Shown here: positions 9,701-17,223 of the stretch, piece after piece
How positions within the stretch are numbered: the first letter of the stretch is position 1
Layout: the number at the start of each line of letters is the position of its first letter
Source of the DNA: Neorhizobium sp. UBA7851
GTDB lineage: Bacteria > Pseudomonadota > Alphaproteobacteria > Rhizobiales > Rhizobiaceae
NCBI GenBank assembly: GCA_002500765.1
Contig: DLSX01000120.1
Location: forward strand, 1 to 38,543
Length of the DNA stretch: 38,543 nt
Reading direction: 5' to 3'
The notes under the pieces: generated by a model
What the model saw: the letters and a program-made list of their open reading frames with translations, nothing else
Databases searched by the model: none
What the model was told of the DNA's origin: nothing
Translations under genes and position numbers: made by a program

Positions 9701-12700
9701 ACGACGCTTCAGATAGGTGCTCTCAGGACGTCCCAGATCGCCGCCTTGAGCACCGCCGACCTTGCGACCTTCTCGACGGCCGATATCGCGGCGATCAACG
9801 CAAGGGCCATTGCGGGACTGAACAACAGCGCGATCGCGTCGCTGACCAGCGAGCAGCTTGGCGCGATCAGTGCTGCGGCCATCGCCAACCTGACTACCGA
9901 CCAGATCGAATCGCTCAATTCGGCCCAGATCGGGGCCTTGACGACCAAGCAGGTCGCTGCCCTGACGTCCGCGCAGGTCGCGGCCTTGAGCGGCACCGCA
10001 ATCGGACAGCTCAGCTCCGCTCAGATTGCGGCGCTGAGTACGGCTGGCCTCAAGGGGTTGGACGAAAACCAGATTGCGGCGCTGACGACAGGCCAGATCG
10101 CGGCCCTGTCCACGCTCCAGATGTCGGCGCTAAGCGCGCTGCAGATCTCTGCATTCGGCACGAATGATATCGCCGCCCTTTCCACCGCGCAGGTTGCGGC
10201 ATTGAGCACTGCCGGTGTGACAGGCCTTTCGACAAGGCAGATCGCGGCGCTTTCGACGGCGCAGGTCGATGCCCTGACCGCCACTCAGATAGCGGTTCTC
10301 AACATCGACCAGATCGAGGTCCTCGACCCGGCCGATATTGCGACTTTCACGACCAAGGAAATGGCGGCCATCAGTTCGTCCGCCATTTCCGGACTGTCGA
10401 CATCGGCACTGGTTTCATTGTCCAGCGAGCAGATCGCGGCATTGAGCGCCGGCGGCATCAGCGGTTTGACAACCGGCCAGATCTCGGCCCTCCTGTCCAG
10501 CCAGGTGGCCTCGCTGACGACAAGGCAGATTTCGGCACTGAGTGCTGCCCAGACGGCGGCGCTCGGCACGGACGATATAGCGGCACTCTCCACCGCTCAG
10601 GTCTCGTCGTTCAGCACGGCCGGCATTTCCGGCCTGACCACCCGGCAGGTCGCCGCCCTCTCCACCGCGCAGGCCGGTGCCTTGACCAGCGTACAGGTCG
10701 CAGCATTGAGTTCGGCCCAGATTGCAGTCATCGGAACGGAGAATATCAAGACCTTCTCCACCGGTGACGTTGCGGCCATTCACACTGACGCGATCTCCAG
10801 CCTGACGACGGCAGCCATTGCCGCGCTCACGACAGACCAGATCGCCTCCTTGAGCACGGGAGCTATCGCTTCTCTCACGACAAAGCAGATCGCTGCGCTG
10901 AGCACCGGCCAGATTGCCGCCCTTTCCAGCAGGCAGGTCGGCGCACTGACCTCGCAACAGATAGCGGCCCTCGGCTCGGACGATATCGGGGCGCTCTCGA
11001 GCTCCGCGCTTTCGGCCATCAGCTCCGGTGCGATATCGGGCCTGACGACCGATACGCTGGCATCGCTTTCACCTGAATTGATCGCTGGCCTGGGCACCTC
11101 CGCCATTGCCGGCCTCACCACGAGACAGATTGCGGCACTCGGCACCGATCAGATAGGAGCCCTGACGACCCGGCAGATGGGGGCGCTGAACTCCTATCAG
11201 GCCGCAGCCCTTTCGACCGAAGATCTTGCCGCACTGACGACCGGCCAGATCGCAGCTCTGAGCACTGCCGGTATCACCGGGCTTTCCGCAAGCCAGATCG
11301 AGGCTCTGACCACCGCCCAGACCGAAGCCCTGACCGCCACGCAGGTGGCCTCGCTTTCGTCCAGACAGGTCGCGGCTCTTGGCACCGATGATCTCGCATT
11401 GTTTGCGACCAGGGAAATCGCAGCGCTCAGTTCGAGCGCTGTCGCCGGCCTGTCGTCCGCCACGCTGGCATCCCTGTCCAACGATCTCGTCGCAGCCTTC
11501 AGCACGTCTGCGATCACCAGTCTGTCGACCGCCCAGATGGCCGCATTCTCGACGGCACAGCTTGCCGGGATGACCAGCAGTCAGGTCAGCGCACTGAACG
11601 CGAAACAGCTCGAAGCGCTCGGCACGACCTATATTGCATCTCTTTCGACCGATGAAATCGCCGCTCTCAGCACGTCCGTCATTGCCGGTCTCTCGACCGC
11701 ACAGATAGCCACGCTGTCGACGGCACAGGCACAGGCCCTGACCAGTTCGCAGATCGCGGTCCTGAGCTCGAGCCAGGTTGCGATGCTGGGCAGCGATGAT
11801 CTGGCGCTCTTCACGACCAGGGAAATTGCCGCCCTGAGTGCGAGCGCGACGGCCGGGCTTTCGACAGCGGTGCTCGCATCGCTGTCGAGCGACAAGATCG
11901 AGGCCCTGAGCTTTGCGAACATCGCCGCATTGTCGACCGCGCAGGTGGCGGCCCTCAGCAGCAACCAGCTGGCAGCTCTCACGACAGCCCAGATCGGCCA
12001 TCTGTCGTCGAGACAGATCGCCGCGCTCGGCACCGCCGGCATATCGACACTCTCGACCGGACAGATTGCCGCCATGGCAACCGGCGGTATAGCCGGTCTG
12101 ACCTCGGCGCAGGTCGCTGCCATGTCGACGGGCCAGGTGGAAGCGTTGACCAGCACGCAGGTCGCGGTTCTGACCTCGGCACAGGTCGCGGCTCTCGGCG
12201 CGGACGATCTGGCCGTCTTCTCGACCAGGGAGCTTGCGGCTCTCGGCTCCGGCGCCATCGCCGGCATGTCCACCGCTGTCCTTGCCGCATTGTCCACCGA
12301 ACAGGTTGCCTCGCTGAGTTCGGCTGCGATCGGTGAGCTTACCACAGCTCAGGTGGCGGCACTGAGCAGCGCTCAGATCGATGCCCTGACGACGGCCCAG
12401 ATGGGTGCTCTCGGTTCGAAACAGATCGCGGTGCTCGGCACAGACACCATTGCCGGTCTGTCGACCGGTCAGATCGCGGCGCTCGGCACGGCCGGCATCG
12501 CAGGCCTGACCGCAACCCAGATCGCAGCGCTGACCACCAGCCAGGTCGAGGCATTGACCGCAACACAGGTCGGGGCGCTGAACTCGGCACAGGTTGCAGC
12601 CCTCGGTACCGACGATCTGGCCGTCTTCTCCACGGCCGATATCGCGGCCCTGAGCTCCAGCGGTGTGGCGGGATTGACGACCACCGTTCTGGCGACACTG

Positions 12701-14092
12701 TCCACCGAGCAGATCGCGCATCTGAGTGCTGCGGGTATCGCCGGTCTCAGCAGCAACCAGATTGCGGTTCTGAACACAGATCAGGCCGAAGCCTTGACGA
12801 CGACGCAGATCGCGGCCCTGAGCTCGAAACAGCTCTCCGCGTTCGGTCTTGATGATCTCGCGACCTTCTCGACCGCGGAAATCGCGGCCATAAGCTCGGC
12901 CGCCATTTCGGGTCTGTCGACCGCAACGATTGCCGCCCTGACGACGGAACAGATAACCGCTCTCGGAACCGCCGCCATTTCCGGCCTCACCACCGGCCAG
13001 ATCGCGGCGCTCGGCCTCAGCCAGCTCGAGACGCTCTCGACGGCACAGATCGGTGCTCTTTCCTCACGCCAGGTCGAAGTGCTGACCACGGCGGAAATCG
13101 GGGCGCTGAAGCCGGAGCAGATTGCGGCATTGAGCACGGCGGGCATTGCGGGTCTGACCAGCGAGCAGACCGGTTCGCTGACGCTGGATCAGATCTCCGC
13201 ACTGTCCACTGCGCAGATTGCGGCGCTGACCTCGAAGGCGATAGCCGGCCTGAGCGTGGACGATCTGGAATCCTTCTCGCCAGAAAAGCTGGCCGCAATC
13301 TCGTCATCCGCGATACCTGGCCTGTCGACCGGCTTCATCGCGGCCCTGTCGACCCAGGAACTTGCCGCACTCGGCACGGCCGGTATCTCCGGCCTGACCA
13401 GCGCACAGGTTGCCGCACTGACGACCGAGCAGCTCGACTCGCTGTCGACGGCCCAGATCGCAGCCTTCAGCGCCACCGGCCTTGCAGGTCTGACCACGGA
13501 AGACATGGCCTCCTTCTCAACGGCAGATCTCGCCGCCATTGGAACGGCCGCGATCAAGGGCCTGTCGACCGCGATCATCGCATCGCTGACGACGGAACAG
13601 ATCGGCGCGCTGTCCGCCGGCCAGGTCGGCGGTCTGAACTACAATCAGATCGTGGCGCTTTCCACTGCCCAGGTCGCGGAGCTTACGACCGCGCAGATCG
13701 GCGCTCTCAACGCGCTACAGGCTGCAGCGCTCGGTGCCGATGATCTGGCCGTCTTCACGACGGAAGAGATCGCGGCACTCGGCACCGGCGCAATCTCCGG
13801 CCTTACCCCATCGGTCGTCTCTTCGCTGAGCACCGCGCAGGCGGAAGCCCTGAGCCCCAAGCAGGTCAATGCCCTGACCTCGGGACAGCTTGCTGCATTG
13901 TCGAATGAGGGACTTGCAACCTTCTCCACGGCGGATATCGCAGCCTTTAACAGCGCCGCCCTTCCGGGGCTGTCGACGGAAAGCATCGTGGCCATGTCGA
14001 GTGCACAGCGCGACACGCTGATCGAAACCCACATGGCTGCACTCAGCCCCGAACAGATATCGACGATCATCTCGCTCTATCTGGCCGCATAA
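6773..14092 (+). CDS. Giant octapeptide-repeat protein, function unknown
   Basis: A 2439-residue protein: seven leading residues (MTTTISS) followed by exactly 304 octads to the stop, with no net register slip. The consensus is L-S/T-S/T-x-Q-I/V-x-A, for example LSTAQIAA and LTTDQIAA. Position 1 is L/F/M/I and position 6 is I/V/L. S/T at position 2 with Q at position 5 resembles a helix capping box, so each octad may begin a short helix. Variant octads (GTDDLAx then FSTxEIAA; AIAG; TAGIAG) recur in blocks of 10 and 7, most regularly as a 17-octad (136-residue) period from 11378 on. Ser/Thr make up roughly a quarter of residues; I saw no Cys. There is no signal peptide, membrane segment, RTX nonapeptide or enzyme motif. 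The start has AAGG at 6761-6764. It lies downstream of fliQ and convergent to a GT41 glycosyltransferase. A surface or secreted structural protein or adhesin is plausible but unproven. Confidence 0.9.
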   Translation: MTTTISSLSVTQIRSLSTAAVAAWTTEDVASLSTAQIKALSSEQISAMDTEDIETMNSQQLSAIATNAIVGLTMDQLAVLSKVAVESLSSGQVAALTTAQLQAFSTDQTEALTSSQVGSLTSAQLAALTPADLATFSTEDMAALNPAAIVGLRTEVMASLKTAQIAALSTGSITKLTTDQIAALSTGQIAALTTAQIGALRSPQVAVLGTDDIAALSTTGIAALKNGAASGLSTAHIAALSSGQVAAASTALIASLTTVQIAAFSNGQIAALTSTQIGALKAMQVAALSTGQVGALTTTQIAALSTASVSVLSTDQLDALSARQIAALTTDHMSALKATQIVAFSTDDISRLTPEQVAALSTRAILGLTTDQIAAFSTSQVEALTSLQIRVLTSDQVAALGADDLATFSTAEIAVLSNGAVAGLSTGVMASLSAAQVASFSTGAIAALSAGQIDALKTAQIAALTTGQAAALTSQQLAVLSAADLAAFSTANISALSSRSISGLSTSAIASLSTAQIAALSASAVGRLSSEQMEVLSVDQARALTAAQVKVLTAAQLAMLTPEKLATFSTEDMAAISSAAIAGLDANTIASLSSAQIAALAPGAVGGMTTDQLDRLSLAQIKALTTDQVSALRTSQIASIGTDGIAAFSTAQIAALSAATVARLSVAQVAALSSSQAEALTTAQVKALSSAQIAALDPEDVATFSTAEMAALTTLAIGGLSTATLQALSTAQIAALTASAVGKMTTEQVASLSGSQISALTTAQVAALSSSQLGAIEPESLLALSAKSLAAISAGAMAGLSTSTIAALSASQLAGLSPATIAAMSTAQIAALSSDQASALSTTQIKALTSKQIGALSTVALASLSTSQVASLSTPAFAALSTDQIAALTSAQLAALSTAQVAALTSLQVGALSPETIAAFSAARFAVMNSSAIAALSTDVIAALSTAQIAALNTAGVASLTTDQIAALSPAQVDALTTLQIGALRTSQIAALSTADLATFSTADIAAINARAIAGLNNSAIASLTSEQLGAISAAAIANLTTDQIESLNSAQIGALTTKQVAALTSAQVAALSGTAIGQLSSAQIAALSTAGLKGLDENQIAALTTGQIAALSTLQMSALSALQISAFGTNDIAALSTAQVAALSTAGVTGLSTRQIAALSTAQVDALTATQIAVLNIDQIEVLDPADIATFTTKEMAAISSSAISGLSTSALVSLSSEQIAALSAGGISGLTTGQISALLSSQVASLTTRQISALSAAQTAALGTDDIAALSTAQVSSFSTAGISGLTTRQVAALSTAQAGALTSVQVAALSSAQIAVIGTENIKTFSTGDVAAIHTDAISSLTTAAIAALTTDQIASLSTGAIASLTTKQIAALSTGQIAALSSRQVGALTSQQIAALGSDDIGALSSSALSAISSGAISGLTTDTLASLSPELIAGLGTSAIAGLTTRQIAALGTDQIGALTTRQMGALNSYQAAALSTEDLAALTTGQIAALSTAGITGLSASQIEALTTAQTEALTATQVASLSSRQVAALGTDDLALFATREIAALSSSAVAGLSSATLASLSNDLVAAFSTSAITSLSTAQMAAFSTAQLAGMTSSQVSALNAKQLEALGTTYIASLSTDEIAALSTSVIAGLSTAQIATLSTAQAQALTSSQIAVLSSSQVAMLGSDDLALFTTREIAALSASATAGLSTAVLASLSSDKIEALSFANIAALSTAQVAALSSNQLAALTTAQIGHLSSRQIAALGTAGISTLSTGQIAAMATGGIAGLTSAQVAAMSTGQVEALTSTQVAVLTSAQVAALGADDLAVFSTRELAALGSGAIAGMSTAVLAALSTEQVASLSSAAIGELTTAQVAALSSAQIDALTTAQMGALGSKQIAVLGTDTIAGLSTGQIAALGTAGIAGLTATQIAALTTSQVEALTATQVGALNSAQVAALGTDDLAVFSTADIAALSSSGVAGLTTTVLATLSTEQIAHLSAAGIAGLSSNQIAVLNTDQAEALTTTQIAALSSKQLSAFGLDDLATFSTAEIAAISSAAISGLSTATIAALTTEQITALGTAAISGLTTGQIAALGLSQLETLSTAQIGALSSRQVEVLTTAEIGALKPEQIAALSTAGIAGLTSEQTGSLTLDQISALSTAQIAALTSKAIAGLSVDDLESFSPEKLAAISSSAIPGLSTGFIAALSTQELAALGTAGISGLTSAQVAALTTEQLDSLSTAQIAAFSATGLAGLTTEDMASFSTADLAAIGTAAIKGLSTAIIASLTTEQIGALSAGQVGGLNYNQIVALSTAQVAELTTAQIGALNALQAAALGADDLAVFTTEEIAALGTGAISGLTPSVVSSLSTAQAEALSPKQVNALTSGQLAALSNEGLATFSTADIAAFNSAALPGLSTESIVAMSSAQRDTLIETHMAALSPEQISTIISLYLAA
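6794..14089 (+). repeat. 304 tandem 24-bp units, with 408-bp superperiods
   Basis: The coding repeat unit is 24 bases (8 codons). Marker octads of the type GTDDL/PADL start at 7154, 7394, 7802, 7970, 8210, 8450, 8690 and 8858, then at 10322, 10730, 10970, 11210, 11378, 11786, 12194, 12602, 12842 and 13250. Steps are 168 (7 octads), 240 (10) or their sum 408. The DNA copies are diverged by many synonymous changes, so this is an old protein repeat and not a recent satellite expansion. Confidence 0.9.
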
Positions 14093-14121
14093 GCACCGGC
14101 AGCAGACAACAGAGTTAAAAC

Positions 14122-14150
14122 ACATCGCCGCTCGATGAGAGCGGCGATGT
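14122..14150. terminator. Bidirectional terminator between convergent genes
   Basis: A perfect 12-bp stem (ACATCGCCGCTC at 14122-14133 with 14139-14150) and 5-base loop lies between the giant gene and the convergent glycosyltransferase. On the - strand the stem is followed by GTGTTTTAAC; on the + strand by CGTTTC, a weaker U-tract. It can serve both genes, more convincingly the - strand one. Confidence 0.75.
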
Positions 14151-14161
14151 CGTTTCAGGGA

Positions 14162-16189
14162 CTACCTGTCGGATGTCGCCCAGAGGCGATTGTCAGTCTG
14201 GATAGGCGACTGATCATCCCATTCTGCAAGCTTTTCGAGATAATGCTGGCGATAGTCACCATCGTCGCAATAGTCGAGATGCGCCTGAACGAGGTCCGCG
14301 CCGATCTCGTAATAGATCTCCATGTTGCGCAGGTCCGGCACCGGTGTCTCGCCGCGCTCGCACTCCCCCTGCATCTCCCAGAAGATTTCTTCTAGCCTGC
14401 GGGCAAGCCCTGGAATGTCGCGAAGCACGCTGGTCTCGCGGCCCGCGGAAAGCTGCTCCCGGATTTTCTTCAGGCTGGCCGGGTTCTTCGCATAAGCGAT
14501 AGCCTTGGCCACGTATTCCTGAGGATCGCTGCACAGAAGTTCCGGAATACCGGCGGCATGCACGATGCTGTGGCAGAAACGGGCGGCGAAGCTGCGGCCG
14601 GGGAAGGTCAGAACCGGCAGTCCCATCGTCAGGGCGTCCGCACCGGTCGAATGTGCGCCATAGGGGAATGTGTCGAGGAAGAGGTCTGCGACCGCGATAC
14701 GGGCCAGATGCTGCGCATTTGGTGCCTTCGGGGCAAAGATGATCCGGTCGCCGGATATGCCGGCCTTTTCCGCGATTTCGCGCAACCGCTGGTCCACCTT
14801 GTCGCCGCCGGTCAGGATCCACAATACGCTGCCCGGCGCTTCACGCAGGATCTCGGTCCAGTGCCCGAACGTGGTTTCGGTAATCTTCTGCATTCCGTTG
14901 AAGCAGGCAAAGACGAACTTGTCCTTCGGCAGTCCGGCCTCCGCGCGTGACGGCTTGTTCGCGATCACCCGCTTCCGGTCGATCGGCTGGTTGCAGGCGA
15001 TGCGGAAGACCTTTTCGGAATAGTAAATCTCGTTGTCCGGCGGCACGATATGCTCGTCGGCGATCATGTACTGATGGAACGGGCTGCCCATCGAACCCGG
15101 ATAACCGCAGAAATTGACGATGACCGGTGCAGGGCGATAGGCGAAGATCCTCGTTCGCGCATGTTTGGTATAGCCGTTGACGTCGACGAGAATGTCGATC
15201 TCGTCGTCGCCGATCAGCCTGGCGGCCTCGGCGTCGGTCAGGGTTGCGATGTCGCGCCAGCAATCGACGGCCGCCTTCATCCGCGTCTGGGTTTCGTCCC
15301 GCAGCACCGGGTCGCCGCAATAATAGGCGTAGATTTCGACGCTCGCCTTGTCGTGCAGTTCGAGCACTTCCCTCAGCGCGAACCCGACGGCGTGGTCACG
15401 CAGGTCGGAAGACACATAACCGACCCGCAGGCGTTCGCCGGTCCCGGTTTTCCGCTTCGGTATGCGACGCTGCAGGTCTGTCGTCTCGACGCGACCGACC
15501 AGCGACCTGTTGTAGCGAGAGGCCTTGGCAAGCTGGAACATCGGATCGTCCGAATAGCAGGCAAGCGTCAGCGGCGACATCGCATCGATCATCTGCCGTT
15601 GCGTGGCATGGGCCGATGGCGTCAGTACCGGCCATTTGCACTGCCGCTGGCGAAGCGCACTCCAGTGCTGCCCGGCCTCCGGCTTGTCGGGACGCAGCTC
15701 GATCGCCTGCCAGAGCGCCGTCTCGGCCTCTTCGAGCAAGCCGGCATTTTCCATCACCCGGCCGATATGCTGCAGCGTCATCAACCGGTGGCTGACCCGG
15801 TCGGCGGTGCTTTCGGCGGTCAGCGCGGTATAGGCCTGCCATTGCTGGATCGCCTGGACGGCAAGCCCGCCGTCTTCGAACGCCCGGCCGAGGTTGATAT
15901 GCGCCGGACCGAAGGCGGGATCGAGCTTCAGGCAGGCGCGCAAGGCGTTGATCGCCCCGGCGAGGTCGTTCATTTGGCGCAGCGTGACCGAATAGTTGAA
16001 ATAGACGAGATGCAGGAAGGGATTGCTGTCGTTGAAAGCGATCCAGGCCTTGTAGATTTCGGCGGCTTCGGCTTTCTGACCGGCCGCGCTGCGATTTTCG
16101 GCAACGGTGAAGAGATCGGTGAAGGCAAGCCGTTGCGTACGTGCAAGTTCGAGGATTTCGGCGAGGGGGGCGTTGGGAGATAAGCTCAT
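14162..16189 (-). CDS. TPR and SPINDLY/OGT-like (GT41) glycosyltransferase
   Basis: Likely transfers a sugar from a nucleotide sugar (UDP-GlcNAc or related) to Ser/Thr, or Asn, of proteins in the cytoplasm. The N-terminal 190 or so residues form TPR-like helices (LRACLKLDPAFGPAHINLG; ETALWQAIELRPDKPEA). The catalytic half carries GT41 signatures: RVGYVSSDLRDHAVGFAL (from about 255), ILVDVNGYT and RPAPVIVNFCGYPGSMGSP (about 332-365), FACFNGMQKITETTFGHW with the UDP-contacting Lys (about 427-444), and LDTFPYGAHSTGADAL (about 503-518). Start choice: ATG at 16189 (MSLSPNAPL) has AAGG 8 bases upstream; ATGs at 16210 and 16264 are possible but poorer. It is convergent to the Ser/Thr-rich repeat gene and next to flagellar genes, so flagellin or the repeat protein are candidate acceptors (inference). 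Confidence 0.88.
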   Translation of the reverse strand: MSLSPNAPLAEILELARTQRLAFTDLFTVAENRSAAGQKAEAAEIYKAWIAFNDSNPFLHLVYFNYSVTLRQMNDLAGAINALRACLKLDPAFGPAHINLGRAFEDGGLAVQAIQQWQAYTALTAESTADRVSHRLMTLQHIGRVMENAGLLEEAETALWQAIELRPDKPEAGQHWSALRQRQCKWPVLTPSAHATQRQMIDAMSPLTLACYSDDPMFQLAKASRYNRSLVGRVETTDLQRRIPKRKTGTGERLRVGYVSSDLRDHAVGFALREVLELHDKASVEIYAYYCGDPVLRDETQTRMKAAVDCWRDIATLTDAEAARLIGDDEIDILVDVNGYTKHARTRIFAYRPAPVIVNFCGYPGSMGSPFHQYMIADEHIVPPDNEIYYSEKVFRIACNQPIDRKRVIANKPSRAEAGLPKDKFVFACFNGMQKITETTFGHWTEILREAPGSVLWILTGGDKVDQRLREIAEKAGISGDRIIFAPKAPNAQHLARIAVADLFLDTFPYGAHSTGADALTMGLPVLTFPGRSFAARFCHSIVHAAGIPELLCSDPQEYVAKAIAYAKNPASLKKIREQLSAGRETSVLRDIPGLARRLEEIFWEMQGECERGETPVPDLRNMEIYYEIGADLVQAHLDYCDDGDYRQHYLEKLAEWDDQSPIQTDNRLWATSDR

Positions 16190-16499
16190 CTTGTCGACCT
16201 TGGCATCCATAAAACTCAGCAATTTATGATGTAGGCAATAACGTCGCCGGCCTTGCCTGGACATGCGCCGGCATCATGCCGGACGCCTCTGGTCTTATCG
16301 TCTTGGAACGACCATCGGCAAGGCCGGGCAAATATGTGTCCCCATCGGATTCACAGAACTCTGCCCGATGGCGCAGGTTCGATGCCCGCCGGTGCCGCAT
16401 AACCACGCAAAGGTTGCATTTTAACATCTGCCTTAAATGCCGCTTGAGGACACGGTGTTACACCATCGGACAGATGAGAATTCCTCGACGGAAGCGGTC
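16190..16499. other. Divergent intergenic region with a palindrome
   Basis: This 310-base region separates the - strand glycosyltransferase from the + strand WecG-like gene and should hold both promoters. The one clear element is a 15-base perfect inverted repeat, CCGGCAT-C-ATGCCGG at 16268-16282, a possible operator or short hairpin. I see no convincing -35/-10 pair, RNA gene or conserved frame. Alternative upstream starts of both flanking genes fall inside it. Confidence 0.5.
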
Positions 16500-17135
16500 A
16501 TGAGCGCAGGCGAAAAATCCCCTCAAATCTCCTTGTCCCGCACATTCCTGGGCCTGCCGGTCTCCACTCTCGGTTGGAACGCTGCGCTTGCCCGGGCCGA
16601 GGAGCTTGCCCTGTCGAACGGAGAGCCCGCTACCATCTCCTTTCTTCATGAAGGAACGCTCGCCGGCTTCATGCTCGGCCTCGTTCGCCGCGACATGCTG
16701 AAGCATCATCTCGTCTTGCCGGCCGGTGGTCCATTGCTGCGCCTTCTGTCGAAGCCTGTTTGGCCAGGCCAGCCGATCGGAGCGAGATTTTCTTCCGCCG
16801 GCTTCGTCTCCGCCCTGCTGACCTATTTCGCGCAACCGCGCCGTATCGGCCTTGTCGGTAGTGACAAGAGGCGCCTGGAAGCGCTCAGCGTCCATTTTGG
16901 CCGTCACACGCCCTGGCATGACTTTGTCGTCATCGCATCGGATGCAGCCCCGTCCGGCCGCCTCGATCTGGTGATCGTCGATGCCGATGCAGGGGAAAAG
17001 ATCAGGCATCGCCTGGGCGGCGCCGATATCGGGCTGGTGATTTTTGCCGGGAGGGGCCTTCGCCGGCTCGCCCGCCCGCAGCCGGTTTCCACTGCCGGTG
17101 CCAAATCTTCGATTTCCAAGCCGTCCATGGCCTGA
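16500..17135 (+). CDS. Degenerate WecG/TagA/CpsF-like (GT26) protein
   Basis: Resembles the WecG/TagA/CpsF family, which adds N-acetylmannosamine-type sugars to lipid-linked intermediates of surface polysaccharides. In 211 residues the family layout is visible: FLGLPVSTLGWNAALARAEE (about 16-35), a central LVLPAGGPLLRLLSKPVW (about 71-88), the arginine/glycine segment PIGARFSSAGFVSALL, then RRIGLVGSDKRRLEAL and RLDLVIVDADAGEKI near the end. The family normally has P-D-G in the central motif, with a conserved Asp; here it reads P-A-G-G-P. Activity may therefore be lost or altered. ATG at 16500 is preceded by GGAAG; an upstream in-frame ATG at 16437 adds 21 unlike residues. The Wzz-like gene follows after 88 bases, suggesting a polysaccharide role. 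Family call moderate. Confidence 0.65.
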   Translation: MSAGEKSPQISLSRTFLGLPVSTLGWNAALARAEELALSNGEPATISFLHEGTLAGFMLGLVRRDMLKHHLVLPAGGPLLRLLSKPVWPGQPIGARFSSAGFVSALLTYFAQPRRIGLVGSDKRRLEALSVHFGRHTPWHDFVVIASDAAPSGRLDLVIVDADAGEKIRHRLGGADIGLVIFAGRGLRRLARPQPVSTAGAKSSISKPSMA

Positions 17136-17223
17136 CGGTTAACCTTTTGTTTGCCACGAAAATTTAGACTGCGTTAATGACTGCGGGCAATCTCGGCTCC
17201 GCTGCGCGCAGAGGTGGTGAACG

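Noticed and set aside
11069..12721. 550-residue - strand frame, and many shorter ones, opposite the giant gene
   Set aside because: Antisense translation of the same 24-base repeats; no start context and no independent evidence.
6773..14092. CRISPR-like or satellite array because of the 24-base periodicity
   Set aside because: There are no identical repeats with unique spacers; the period is eight codons of one continuous reading frame with diverged synonymous sites.
6773..14092. TAL-effector or RTX toxin relationship of the repeat protein
   Set aside because: LTPEQV-like octads recall the start of TAL repeats, but the unit is 8 residues, not 33-35, with no variable diresidue; no GGxGxD nonapeptides are present.
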